64,000 nucleotides of DNA, from assembly GCA_019753235.1 (NCBI GenBank), contig JAIELF010000031.1, positions 1 to 64,000 on the forward strand. The letters are read 5' to 3'. Source of the DNA: a bacterium (GTDB taxonomy: Bacteria > Planctomycetota > Planctomycetia > Kolteriales > Kolteriaceae). The notes beneath the pieces were generated by a model. It had not been told where the DNA came from. It saw only the letters and a program-made list of their open reading frames with translations, and searched no databases. Both the position numbers and the translations under genes were made by a program. Shown here one piece after another: positions 26,483 through 36,400 of the stretch; positions within the stretch are counted from its first letter, which is position 1; each line of letters starts with the position of its first letter.

Positions 26483-27655
26483 TTACACGGCAGCGGCAGC
26501 CAGGGCCGATTGAAGCTCGGCAACTTTATCCGTCTTTTCCCAGGGGAAATCGGGTCGGCCAAAATGTCCGCCGGAAGCGGTTCGCTGATAGATCGGCCGA
26601 CGGAGTTGCAGATGGTTGATGATGCCGGCCGGCGTGAGCGGGAAAATCTCTTGCACGGCTTGCGAAATCTTCGTGTCCGCGACGCGTCCGGTCCCGAAGG
26701 TGTTGACGTAGACGCTCACTGGCTTGGCGACGCCGATCGCGTAAGCGACTTGCACTTCGCACTGATCCGCCAACTCGGCCGCCACGATGTTCTTGGCTAC
26801 GTACCGAGCCATGTAGCATGCACTGCGATCCACCTTGGTGGGATCTTTTCCGCTGAAAGCGCCGCCGCCGTGCCGACCTCGTCCGCCGTAGGTATCGACG
26901 ATGATTTTTCGGCCCGTCAATCCGCAATCGCCGTGCGGCCCGCCGACAACGAATCGGCCGGTCGGGTTGACGTGGATGATCACGTTCTTGTCGAGCATGT
27001 CGGCCGGGATGCAGGGCTTGATGACGTTCTCGGTCACGTAGGAACGGATCTCTTCGAGGGAGACCTTGGCGTCGTGCTGGGTCGAAATAACAACGGTGTG
27101 GACGCGGGTCGGTTTCTCGTCGACGTACTCCATGGTGACTTGGCTCTTCGCGTCGGGCCGAAGCCAATCGACCTTTCGTTCGAAACGAAGGTCCGCCAAC
27201 TTATTGACGAGTCGATGAGCATACTCAATCGGAGCGGGCATGAATTCTTTGGTTTCGTTGCAGGCGAAGCCGAACATCATTCCCTGGTCGCCGGCACCGA
27301 TCTCTTTCCCCTTGGCCGCGTCTTCATCGACGCCCATGGCGATATCCGGCGATTGCGAATCAAGAGTGATCATGACGGCACAAGAGTCGGCATCGATCCC
27401 CATCTTGCCATCGGTGTAGCCGATCTCGCGAATGACTCGACGAACAACGTCGGCATAGTTCACTTTCGCCTTGGTGGTGATCTCACCCGCCACGACGGCC
27501 AAACCCGTCGTCACGAGCGTTTCGCACGCCACCCGGCTGGTGGGATCTTCGGACAAAATGGCATCCAGAACGCCGTCAGAGATTTGATCAGCAACCTTGT
27601 CAGGGTGGCCCATCGCCACCGACTCGCTCGTGAACAGCCATTTACCTTTTGCCAT
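26483..27655 (-). CDS. metK: S-adenosylmethionine synthetase
   Basis: This 390-residue enzyme makes SAM from methionine and ATP in the cytoplasm. It shows the first-domain start [20 protein letters not shown], the methionine/ATP loops [16 protein letters not shown] and [20 protein letters not shown], and the P-loop-like [16 protein letters not shown]. Length is normal. ATG 27655 (MAKGKWLF) is preferred over the in-frame ATG at 27679. The leader of about 130 bases to the upstream dehydrogenase gene is long enough for control, but I do not recognise a known SAM riboswitch in it. A long hairpin follows its stop. Confidence 0.97.
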   Translation of the reverse strand: MAKGKWLFTSESVAMGHPDKVADQISDGVLDAILSEDPTSRVACETLVTTGLAVVAGEITTKAKVNYADVVRRVIREIGYTDGKMGIDADSCAVMITLDSQSPDIAMGVDEDAAKGKEIGAGDQGMMFGFACNETKEFMPAPIEYAHRLVNKLADLRFERKVDWLRPDAKSQVTMEYVDEKPTRVHTVVISTQHDAKVSLEEIRSYVTENVIKPCIPADMLDKNVIIHVNPTGRFVVGGPHGDCGLTGRKIIVDTYGGRGRHGGGAFSGKDPTKVDRSACYMARYVAKNIVAAELADQCEVQVAYAIGVAKPVSVYVNTFGTGRVADTKISQAVQEIFPLTPAGIINHLQLRRPIYQRTASGGHFGRPDFPWEKTDKVAELQSALAAAAV

Positions 27656-27789
27656 GACAGTGTCCCCTCTTGACGGCATCCGACACGCCGCGCGTTCCCA
27701 CGTGAACGTGACTTCGAAAACTCAAAACGCATCTCGTTGATTTATAAGAATTGCAGCGAGGCGCGGCTGAGAGTTTGGCTTGGGAGGGG

Positions 27790-28668
27790 TCATTCGATAC
27801 CCAGATTGCCCCGCAAGTCAGGATGCTCGGCCCGCCAAGCCGATTCAAAGTTCGGGAACTTCCATTGCGGGCGAAGGTCTTCCCGCATCCGGGCCGGATT
27901 GATTCGGCGATCACCTCGATGCCGAGCCGCCTGCGACGAATTAAAAGTGGGCTCCGGCGTTCCTGCGAGCTTCGCCAGTCGTTGGTAGAAATCGCGTCGG
28001 AGGATGGGTTCTCCGTCCGAAACGACGTACGTTTTCCCACCCTGCCCGTGCATACGGGCCGCTTCGACGACGTGGGCGCCATCGTCGCCATGGACCAGGT
28101 TGAGCCAACCGTCCGGATCCGCGAGAATCGGCTCGGACTTTTTCAATCGCTCCACACCGATCCATCGACCGGGCCCGTAGATCCCTGCCAGTCGAAGAAT
28201 GATCGTCGACCAGCCCTCCTTCACGGACCATTCCCCGAGTATTTGCTCCGCTTGCCAGCAGGCCTCTCCACCGGCGTCAACCGGGGCGGGCGGTGTCGTT
28301 TCATCGACCCATGCCCCGTGATGGTCGCCGTAAACGCCGGTACTAGAGATGTAAATGAAAAGGCCCGGCCGAGGGATTCGGGGCAACATTCTCTTGAGCC
28401 CATCGACATAGACCTCTTTAGCCGAGAGACCCTGACGACGGTCTAAACCGACCGCGTAGAGAACGGTTCCGACCGACGGAAGCGAATCGCCCCCCTCGAG
28501 AACATCATGCTGAATCGGCGTCAAACCAAGATAGTTGAGTTCCGCAAATCGGTCCAAACTTCGTGTCGTACCGAAACAGACAGGCATTCGCGGCGCCCAG
28601 ATCGGAGCGACGCGCCGACCGAGGTAGCCGACACCGACAATCAAGCCGTCCCCAGGTGTATCGTGCAT
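27790..28668 (-). CDS. YeeZ-like NAD(P)-dependent epimerase/dehydrogenase
   Basis: This extended/atypical SDR family protein of 292 aa has a Rossmann start GLIVGVGYLGRRVA (G-x-G-x-x-G) and the catalytic-region motif FIYISSTGVYGDHHGAWVDE typical of the YeeZ/YlbE group. RLAGIYGPGRW and a WLNLVHGDDGAHVV stretch follow. The active-site Tyr of the classical Y-x-x-x-K is replaced by a Q-A-E-Q pattern (EACWQAEQILGEW), as in other YeeZ proteins, so activity is uncertain. The substrate is unknown. It is on the same strand as metK, 134 bases before it. Confidence 0.85.
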   Translation of the reverse strand: MHDTPGDGLIVGVGYLGRRVAPIWAPRMPVCFGTTRSLDRFAELNYLGLTPIQHDVLEGGDSLPSVGTVLYAVGLDRRQGLSAKEVYVDGLKRMLPRIPRPGLFIYISSTGVYGDHHGAWVDETTPPAPVDAGGEACWQAEQILGEWSVKEGWSTIILRLAGIYGPGRWIGVERLKKSEPILADPDGWLNLVHGDDGAHVVEAARMHGQGGKTYVVSDGEPILRRDFYQRLAKLAGTPEPTFNSSQAARHRGDRRINPARMREDLRPQWKFPNFESAWRAEHPDLRGNLGIE

Positions 28669-28879
28669 AGGGATCCTAACGGCCCTGGGACCGACTCTCT
28701 CAAATTCAGAGGAAAATCGAAACTCGTTCGCAAAACGACCGAGCTACGTTTTGTTAGTGGTTCGGCCGAGAATGGCACGATCCTTTCGGCCTCCGACTGA
28801 TGGAAGAGAAACCGGTTGGCTCGGGAATAGCGTTCCCATCCTTCATTGGCTCGATCGATGGAACATCGGAGTTCACCCA

Positions 28880-29197
28880 ATGTCGCATGAAGATTCGATG
28901 GCCCCGTCGGCCGACCCCTCGATCGCCACTGGTGCCAATCGCCGAACGGCAGAGCGGGAATTCCCTCGGCGGACCAGCGTTCGCCTGTTTCTGGGGGATG
29001 GCTGGCGCGAGTTTCAAGTGCTCGACGAATCCGATGGGGGCCTCGGGATCTTCGCCGGCTCTTGCGAGGGCCTTCTTAAGGGTTCGTTCGTGTTGGTTTT
29101 TTGCGAAGTTCTGGGAGAACGGAAAGCCGAGATCCGTTACGCGGCACCGCACCCTCGGGGCGGCTTTCATATCGGGCTGATGTGGGCAACCCGTTAG
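28880..29197 (+). CDS. Small PilZ-domain protein
   Basis: This 105-residue protein consists essentially of a PilZ domain, a c-di-GMP receptor fold. The two binding motifs are present: R-x-x-x-R (Arg26-Glu-Phe-Pro-Arg30) and D-x-S-x-x-G (Asp49-Glu-Ser-Asp-Gly-Gly54). The domain end GGFHIGLMW is typical. There is no catalytic partner, so it probably relays c-di-GMP by protein contact. ATG 28880 has CGGAG eight bases upstream; the longer reading from 28751 has no such support. The following hydrolase gene is 228 bases away. Confidence 0.75.
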   Translation: MSHEDSMAPSADPSIATGANRRTAEREFPRRTSVRLFLGDGWREFQVLDESDGGLGIFAGSCEGLLKGSFVLVFCEVLGERKAEIRYAAPHPRGGFHIGLMWATR

Positions 29198-29425
29198 ACG
29201 CTGTGACCTACTTTCTATTCTGATCCTCGGTCGTGAAACTCGTTCCCCTGGCCGAGACTCACCCGGTTCGATCTAGTAAGCTCCTTTTCGGGCCCTCCGA
29301 AGTCGTTTCATCGTGGGAAGAGTTCCTTCTCGTTCGAAAACCGACCTGGCCCGTTTTTCATCTCCCTGATTATTCGCATGCCCGTCGGGGCGACATCGAA
29401 AGCCGACGCAGGTGGAACGAGACCA

Positions 29426-30241
29426 ATGCTGGATAAGGCCGATCCTCAATCCCAACCCAGCGAGCTGATCCTGCTCGGCACTGGAACTTCTGTCGGCGTG
29501 CCGGTGCTTGGATGTCAATGTAAGGTCTGCACCTCGGTCGATCCCAAGCTGCACCGAACCCGGGCCAGCGCCGTCATCGCGACACCTGCGGGTCGAATTC
29601 TCATTGATGCAGGCCCCGACTTGAGACAACAGTTTCTCCGGGAGAAGTTCAGCCATGCCGATGCGATTCTGATGACCCATCACCATGCCGACCATGTGAT
29701 GGGTTTGGATGATGTTCGCGTCTTCGCTCATTACCGAGGCGATGCTCCACTGCCCATCTATTGCGATCCCGAGGTCGAATCGGTTATTCGTCGAGCCTTT
29801 TCTTACGCCTTTGACCCCGCGGTTTATCTGCACTCAAAGACAGCCGTCCCGATCATCAACTTCGAGCGAATCCAAAGGCCAAGCTTTCAAGTCTTGGGAG
29901 TGACGATCACCCCCATCCCACTGAAACATGGTCCGCTTGACGTTCTGGGCTTTCGAGTCGGGGATGTCGCCTACTGCACCGACGTGAATCATATTCCCGA
30001 GGAGAGTTTCGCTTTGCTGGCCGGGGTCAAACATCTCGTGCTCGATGCACTTCGCCTCGAGCCGCACCCGACGCACTTCGGATTGATGGAATCATTGCAG
30101 GCAATCGAACGCATTCAGCCAACACGGGCATACTTGACGCACATCGCGTGCAGACTGGATCCTGATGAAGCGGCCCGGCATCTGCCAAGCCATGTCGAGC
30201 TCGCCTACGACGGGCTGCGGATTCTGATCTCCGATCTCTAG
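29426..30241 (+). CDS. PhnP-like metallo-beta-lactamase-fold hydrolase
   Basis: This 271-residue cytoplasmic metal-dependent hydrolase has the binuclear-metal motif THHHADHVMGLDD, with further ligands in LKHGPLDVLG, YCTDVNHIPEE and the late THIACRLD. The N-terminal CQCKVC supplies the Cys cluster that binds the structural zinc in PhnP, a phosphodiesterase acting on ribosyl cyclic phosphates. No phn genes are nearby, so the substrate may be a different cyclic phosphate. ATG 29426 has AGGTGG ten bases upstream. It is followed 66 bases later by a nucleotidyltransferase gene. Confidence 0.87.
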   Translation: MLDKADPQSQPSELILLGTGTSVGVPVLGCQCKVCTSVDPKLHRTRASAVIATPAGRILIDAGPDLRQQFLREKFSHADAILMTHHHADHVMGLDDVRVFAHYRGDAPLPIYCDPEVESVIRRAFSYAFDPAVYLHSKTAVPIINFERIQRPSFQVLGVTITPIPLKHGPLDVLGFRVGDVAYCTDVNHIPEESFALLAGVKHLVLDALRLEPHPTHFGLMESLQAIERIQPTRAYLTHIACRLDPDEAARHLPSHVELAYDGLRILISDL

Positions 30242-30307
30242 AACTAGGTGCCGACCGGCGAGGGGAGAAGGGTACAACACGTGCGCGAAGATCTTGCGGG
30301 AGAAAAC

Positions 30308-31741
30308 ATGATCGAGGAATGTCGGCAGCGACTTCGCCAGGTTGGCCAAGAACACTTGTTACAATTTGCCGATGAGCTTTCGCCCGGTCAGATGCTCAAG
30401 CTTCTCGAGCAGATTAAGGCGATTGATTTCGATCTTCTCGAAAGATTGCACGCTCAATCTCGGTCGAAAAGTGTTTCGATCGACCCCGCATCGCTGAGCC
30501 CCATGGAAGCGATGTCTCTACCACGCACCGATGCAGACCGCCAAGCCAAGGCGCAGTGTGCGGCGGTCGGCCTGGAGGCGCTTCTGGCGGGGCGAGTGGC
30601 GGCGGTTCTGGTCGCGGGCGGCCAGGGGAGCAGGCTCGGCTTCGAGCATCCCAAAGGAATGTTCCCCATCGGGCCCGTCACGCAAGCTTCCCTCTTTCAA
30701 TTCCATGCCGAGCGGATCCTCGCGCGAAGTCGACAGTCAGGTAAGCCGGTCCCTTGGTACATCATGACCAGCCCGACCAACGACCAAGAGACCCGCAACT
30801 TCTTCGCGAGCAAGAATAACTTCGGCTTGGGGGGCGAGCAGGTCCGCTTCTTTACGCAGGGAACAATTCCCGCGATTGACGCTCAAACGGGCAAGGTCTT
30901 GCTGGCCGATCGAGGCGAAGTCTTCGTTAGCCCCAACGGGCACGGCGGAACGTTGCTGGCACTGCGCGAGCATGGCATGCTCGATGACATGGCGCAGCGT
31001 GGCTGCGACACGATCTTCTACTTTCAGGTCGACAACCCTTTCGTCGACATCCTCGATCCGACGTTCATCGGCTTTCACTTGATGAGGCAAGCTGACATCT
31101 CGATCAAAGTCCTCCGAAAGGCGTACCCAAAAGAAAAACTTGGATTGGTCATTCAAGATCACGGGAAGCCAACGATGATCGAGTACAGCGATCTACCCGA
31201 TCCGATCGCCCACGAAGTCGATGAGCAGGGCGATCTTCGCTACTGGACCGGCTCGATTGCTATCCATGTCTTTCGCCGGACCTTTCTCGAACGCGTCACC
31301 GGCCAAGGGGTCGGCCTCCCTTATCACATCGCCCATAAGAAGGTTCCGTTCATCGATCCACAAGGTCAGCCGATCGAACCCCGCGAGCCGAACGCGATCA
31401 AGTTCGAAACGTTTATCTTCGACTCTCTTCCTTTAGCCGATCGAGTCGCTGTCATGGAAACCAGCCGAACCGAAGAGTACGAGCCGGTGAAGAATGCCGA
31501 CGGCGATCATTCGCCCGATGTCGTCAAGCAAGCGATTACTCGTCGCGCGGGCCGATGGCTGACCGAAGCGGGAATTTCTTATCCCACGAATCCCGAAGGG
31601 GAGCCCGCCGTCCCCCTAGAAATCAGTCCGCTGGCGGGGCTTTCCCCCAATGAATTTCGTCGCCGGGTCACGGATATGCGTCCGGTAGATCGCCCGACCG
31701 CTTGGACAGATAAGGGGAGAATCGCCGGCAAAAAAGTATGA
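30308..31741 (+). CDS. UTP-dependent sugar-1-phosphate uridylyltransferase (UDPGP family)
   Basis: This 477-residue enzyme of the UDP-GlcNAc/UDP-sugar pyrophosphorylase family makes a UDP-sugar from UTP and a hexose-1-phosphate. The nucleotide loop AAVLVAGGQGSRLGF, the HPKGMFPIGP motif, the uridine-binding FLSPNGHGGTL-like region and YFQVDNPFVDILDPTFIG are all intact. N-acetylhexosamine-1-phosphate is the likeliest substrate because the length and eukaryote-like order resemble UAP1/AGX. ATG 30308 has GGGAG just upstream. UDP-GlcNAc would feed the surface glycans made by the glycosyltransferases elsewhere in the window. It ends in a possible terminator hairpin. Confidence 0.88.
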   Translation: MIEECRQRLRQVGQEHLLQFADELSPGQMLKLLEQIKAIDFDLLERLHAQSRSKSVSIDPASLSPMEAMSLPRTDADRQAKAQCAAVGLEALLAGRVAAVLVAGGQGSRLGFEHPKGMFPIGPVTQASLFQFHAERILARSRQSGKPVPWYIMTSPTNDQETRNFFASKNNFGLGGEQVRFFTQGTIPAIDAQTGKVLLADRGEVFVSPNGHGGTLLALREHGMLDDMAQRGCDTIFYFQVDNPFVDILDPTFIGFHLMRQADISIKVLRKAYPKEKLGLVIQDHGKPTMIEYSDLPDPIAHEVDEQGDLRYWTGSIAIHVFRRTFLERVTGQGVGLPYHIAHKKVPFIDPQGQPIEPREPNAIKFETFIFDSLPLADRVAVMETSRTEEYEPVKNADGDHSPDVVKQAITRRAGRWLTEAGISYPTNPEGEPAVPLEISPLAGLSPNEFRRRVTDMRPVDRPTAWTDKGRIAGKKV

Positions 31742-31749
31742 CAGGCCAA

Positions 31750-31769
31750 GGATGAGATTTTGCTCATCC
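31750..31769 (+). terminator. Hairpin after the uridylyltransferase gene
   Basis: GGATGAG (31750-31756) and CTCATCC (31763-31769) form a perfect 7-bp stem with a six-base ATTTTG loop, nine bases after the stop codon. No T-run follows, so strength is uncertain. Confidence 0.45.
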
Positions 31770-31812
31770 GCTAGGCCGAGATATCTCCTCTTTCGGGATC
31801 GGGGCGAGATTG

Positions 31813-31818
31813 TATAAT
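31813..31818 (+). promoter_or_regulatory. Consensus -10 box upstream of ruvX
   Basis: A TATAAT preceded by TG lies about 125 bases before the chosen ruvX start. The region 17 bases upstream is not a good -35 hexamer. It is placed after a terminator-like hairpin, which fits a new transcription unit. Confidence 0.45.
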
Positions 31819-31942
31819 AATCGACTGCGGGACATCTCGGGTGACCCGCCGCTGGGCTGGCGATCATGGAAGGCTCTCCCTCGCTAGCCTGTCAGAAACA
31901 GTTAGCGACCTGACACAGGTCCGCATCAAGGAAGGTGGCACG

Positions 31943-32410
31943 ATGGCTCGCTGGATGGGCGTCGATTACGGCGACAAGCGGATCGGCTTGGCTCAGGTCG
32001 ATGACGATCTCAAGATTTGTGTCCCCTGGCAGAATTACACTCGGCGCAGTCCGGAAGTCGATTCCGACTATTTTCGAGCGATCATCCGTGCCGAGGGCAT
32101 TTCGAAGGCGGTCGTCGGCATCCCCGTCAAGATTTCTGGCAAAGAGGGAGAGAAAGCCAAGTCGGCCCGAAAGTTCGGCGCCTGGCTTCGGGGTGTGACC
32201 GGCCTGGATGTCTACTTCTGGGACGAGCGCTTCACCACGGCCGAGGCGGATGCGCTGCTCGCCCACACCAAGCTCCCAAAGAAAAAGCGAAAAGCTCGGC
32301 GAGACATGATCGCCGCCCAACTCATGCTGCAAGACTTCGTCGAAGCCGGCTTCCCGAGGACGTGGAAGCCCGATCCGCTCGATGATGTCCTGACGGTGGC
32401 TCGGCTTTGA
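31943..32410 (+). CDS. ruvX: RuvX/YqgF putative pre-16S rRNA nuclease
   Basis: This 155-residue RNase H-fold nuclease is proposed to act in 16S rRNA 5'-end processing or at Holliday junctions. The start WMGVDYGDKRIGLA carries the catalytic Asp. VVGIPVKISGKEGEKA is the family glycine loop, and WDERFTTAEADALL and the final DDVLTVARL contribute acidic residues. ATG 31943 has AAGGAAGG upstream and begins at the conserved fold; the longer reading from 31841 is not supported. Its TGA overlaps the next gene's ATG by one base (TGATG). Confidence 0.9.
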   Translation: MARWMGVDYGDKRIGLAQVDDDLKICVPWQNYTRRSPEVDSDYFRAIIRAEGISKAVVGIPVKISGKEGEKAKSARKFGAWLRGVTGLDVYFWDERFTTAEADALLAHTKLPKKKRKARRDMIAAQLMLQDFVEAGFPRTWKPDPLDDVLTVARL

Positions 32411-33378
32411 TGCTTTTCGCCTGCGGGGCGATCCTCGCGAGTCTCTGTTCGTTGGCCGGCGACGAGTCAGACGACCTCGACAAGTCGGCCAGCAATCCTT
32501 CCCAAAACGTCTCTTGGGAGGATCTTCAGCTGCGCTGGCAGCAAGACGAGATCGTTGCCTATCGCATCAGCGATCGACAGCGAATCCAAGATCTCGCCCC
32601 CGGGTCGCCTCTCATTGAATCTCAAACAATCTGTACTCTTTCTCTCAAACCAATCGAGAAGACCGAGCAAATCGTTCGGCTTCGAGCGCAGTACGACCGG
32701 GTAAAGGGTTCGCTCACGCAGGGTAAAGCGAAAACCGTCTTCGATACGCTCGATGAACCAAGCCGAAAGGATGCTTCGCCGACAGACATGTATCGCGAGT
32801 GGATCGGGCGAGATTGGGAAGTCGATCTCGACCGCCAGGGAATGCTGATGGATCTTCGCCCCGGGGCGCGGACCAAAGAGTCTGCAAGCATGACAGCCGC
32901 CGCCGCTCAACTTCGTCGGCATGTCGTGCTCCTTTGGTCCTGGCTTCCCAAGAGTCCCATCGACCAACAGCTTCGATGGAGCCGACAAGAAAAGCTAGCC
33001 GCGGGACTGGTCGATCTCGTTCGTGAAAACCGCCTGCACGTGATCGATCGCGACGGACCCCGTCTGCTCATTGAAGGGGAACTTCGCATCAGTGGTCAAC
33101 CGACCCGGCAGCCAGGTCCCGAAGGGGAAACCGTGATTGCGTCGATTGACGCCCCCAAGCCCGGTCAAGCGAAGATCGTCTTTCATGCCGACCAAGGGCA
33201 CGTCGTGCGAATCGAGTCGGAGATCGATTTTGTCATGAATGTGACGCGAGTCATGGCCAAAGAGGCCGACCCGACCAACCCTGGCACCGGAAAATCCGCC
33301 GTGCAATCATCCCAAAAACTCGAAGCGCGTACGATCGTCGAGTTTCTTTCGCGAAGCGCATTTCCCTCGGCCAATTGA
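32410..33378 (+). CDS. Secreted protein of unknown function
   Basis: I do not recognise the family with certainty. The 322-residue protein begins with a short signal or lipoprotein-type leader (LFACGAILASLCSLAGDES). The rest looks soluble, mixed beta and alpha, with EDLQLRWQQDEIVAYRISD and repeated short strands ending in a domain that reads KIVFHADQGHVVRIESEIDFVMNV. The style is like planctomycete secreted DUF6263-type proteins, but no diagnostic motif allows a firm call. It is translationally coupled to ruvX (TGATG) and followed 78 bases later by the kinase gene. Confidence 0.7.
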   Translation: MLFACGAILASLCSLAGDESDDLDKSASNPSQNVSWEDLQLRWQQDEIVAYRISDRQRIQDLAPGSPLIESQTICTLSLKPIEKTEQIVRLRAQYDRVKGSLTQGKAKTVFDTLDEPSRKDASPTDMYREWIGRDWEVDLDRQGMLMDLRPGARTKESASMTAAAAQLRRHVVLLWSWLPKSPIDQQLRWSRQEKLAAGLVDLVRENRLHVIDRDGPRLLIEGELRISGQPTRQPGPEGETVIASIDAPKPGQAKIVFHADQGHVVRIESEIDFVMNVTRVMAKEADPTNPGTGKSAVQSSQKLEARTIVEFLSRSAFPSAN

Positions 33379-33456
33379 TTCGTTTCGGCCTGCGCGGCTA
33401 TCTTCCCCTACAAAAATGTACCAAGGGTATTCGGCCACAACGAATCGGGTAGCGAC

Positions 33457-36400
33457 ATGGTTTCGAGCGACATCCCCGACGAGACTGGACCGGACGATAC
33501 CGATGCCATGTTCCCGGCCCGACCGGCCCACCGAAGCTGGTCGAACGACCCCTTAATCGGTCATCGATTGGGCGAGTACCAGATTCGCCGAGTCCTGGGT
33601 CGCGGCGGCATGGGTTCGGTCTACGAAGCCCTGCATCTTCACTTGCACAAGCCCGTCGCGGTCAAGGTCCTCGCGCCGCACTTGCTTGACGACCCGCGTG
33701 CGATCGAGCGCTTTCGACGAGAGATGCGCGCGATCGGTCGACTCAACTCGGCGTACATCGTGCAAGCGCTCGACGCCAGTCTGACAGGCGAGATTCATTT
33801 TCTGGTCATGGAGTTCATTGACGGCCTGGATGCCGACGAACTCGTGCGAAGGCTGCACGGCATCCCCGTGGAAGATGCCTGTGAGATTGTCCGGCAAGCG
33901 GCATTGGGTCTGGCTGATGCCCATCGGCATGAACTCGTCCATCGTGATATCAAGCCGAAAAACCTAGCCGTTTCCTCACGAGGTCACGTTAAGATTCTCG
34001 ATTTCGGCTTAGCCCTTTGTAAGTCGGAAATCCTATCGACAGGCCAACTCACGGCGCAAGCGGCGATCGGTTCGTACCAATACATGGCTCCCGAACAATT
34101 CGACGACAGCCACGACGTCGATATTCGCGCGGATCTTTACAGCCTCGGCTGTAGCTTTTATCACCTGCTGGTGGGGACGCCCCCTTTTAGCGGCGAGAAG
34201 TACCGCTCGCTGAGTTCCTTGATGGACGCCCATCGGCTTCACACACCTCCTCCCGCCCATGAATTCAACGGGCTCGTCGGTCCCGATCTCTCAGCGATCA
34301 TCAATCGACTTCTATCCAAACAGCCAGAAGAACGAATTCAGACACCTGACGAGTTAGCGTCGCTGCTCGAGCCCCATGCCGAGCGATCGAATCTCCCCGC
34401 GATCGTGTCGATGGCATCTGCTTCCTTTGCTCATCCTTCCATCGGGACGCAGCCTCCCAAAGGAAGCGGTGGAGATCGCTCGACGCCGGAGATGGCCCCG
34501 ACCGCGGTGACCCAGGTCAATTCTTCGAACCGACGACCCATGAGCAATTGGTCCCATTCATCGGCCCGGCGTCGTCGTGGCTGGTTCTGGTTAGCGGGTT
34601 CACTGGGTATCTTCTTGACCATCTTGGCGTCGCTTTCTTACTGGGGATATCGTGCTCGCCTTGAAGCCGCCGCCACCAGAATGCGGGCCGAGCGAAAAGA
34701 CATCGCCCTATTTGTCGGCAACATGCCCGGTCTAAATGGCAACTGGTGGCTGGATGAAACGCCCTGGATGCTCCCAAGTATTCGGGCGGAACTCTACGAC
34801 TGGATGATCAGCAGCGACGACCTGCATCCGGGGCAATCACTCTCGATTTCCGTCGACGAGAAGGACGTCGCGCTGCTGCGAAAACTTCGCAAAGAAGAGG
34901 ACACGGTCAGTCTGTCGTCCCACGTACGAGAGTTGGCAAAACAGTTGGCCGTCTATCTTCCCTCGGGCGAGCGGAACGCCTTTTTCTCCCTGGAAGGAGA
35001 TGATCCCGACACATTCGACGACACAAAGATTCGCAGCAAGTTCGAGAACATCGCGCAGTGGCATGAGCCTGACCCGAATCAATCCTCGGCCATCGAACTC
35101 CACGTTCAGGCAGTCGCTCGTCACAAACAGGGTCGATGGAGTGAAGCGGAGGAACTCTACCGTCAAGCCATTGATCGGTTCGGGAAGATGGCCGGGGAGG
35201 AGATGGACCCCAAGCGCGTTGATCGTGCCCGACCATCGACCGCTCGCAACGAAGTCGATCTCGGTTGGTTTACCATTGCGTCGCTGGCCATGAGTGATTA
35301 CGGCGAACTTCTCTATGCGATGGGTCGCTTTGACGATGCCGCCCTGCAGTTTCGCCTGGCGAGCGAAACGTCCGGCAGCACTCCTCGCGAGCATGCGGAG
35401 TTCATCATCTATAACCGCGGCCGAGAGTCGGATAGTCTTCGCAAAAGCGTCGACGGTCGGCCCCAGGCACACGAAGCGCTTCGCCTTGCGGCCGAATCGG
35501 CAAAGAACATCCCTGCGGATCATCCGATGGTGGCGTTTCTTCATGAGCGTCAAAGTTGGCTCGCCTTGGACGAATGGCAAGCTGACGCCGCCGTCCGGTC
35601 GTTCAAATTGGCGCTATCGATACGTCAAAAGAGTGCCGATGCTGGCAATAAGCGGGCATCTTTCTTCGTCTATCTGGATGAGCAAGGTCTCGCCATGGCC
35701 GAGCGGACGCAGGGATCATTTTCCAATTCACAGAAGCGACTCGAGGATCTCGCGCGGAGTGTCGAGCGCGCTCGCACGGAACCGAAAAGACTTTCTCCCA
35801 AACAGCGTTCCGAGCTGGAAGGTCGTTATTTGAGAACGCTCGAACATCAATCGGACATCCCTCTGTTTGATCTCGGCGAGCCGGCCAAGGCATGCGGTCC
35901 GCTTGAACTCGCGCTCGAGTTCGCTCAACAGGAATCCTTGAATGAGGGAAAACTGTCGAAGAAGATTGACCGAATTCGATTCAAGCTCGCGATCGGTTTG
36001 GCCATGCAGGGACGCGATCGCGAGGCGAGCCAAGCTCTCGAACAGGCGAGCAAAACGACTCGGCTTGGGATGGATTTGCTTTATCAAGAGCTGGCTCAAC
36101 AGGCCGTGGCGATGGCAAAGAAAGAGCCGCAGGCAAGCGAACGGCTCGCGAAGATCATCCTCTCCATAGATGCGGATCGAGCCGACCGCGACGAGATCGA
36201 ACTCGCTTTTCTGGCCGCCCGACTCTTTTATCCTTCGATCGGCATGGCAACCGATCTCGGTCCCAAAGTTCTTCGTCGACATGCGCGCCTGGTCGAAACC
36301 ATCGGTCGAACGGCCGAGGATCGATCCCTGCTCGCGTACTTACGGCCTCACTACGATGCCATGATGGAGACGGCCGTCAAACTCGGGAGTTTCCCTGCGG

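Noticed and set aside
27656..27789. SAM riboswitch in the metK leader
   Set aside because: A leader of this length invites one, but I could not match the core of a known SAM riboswitch class by eye; a covariance-model search (Infernal) would decide.
29233..29436. 67-codon frame between the PilZ and PhnP-like genes
   Set aside because: It starts with GTG, has no clear Shine-Dalgarno, overlaps the hydrolase start and reads like non-coding sequence.
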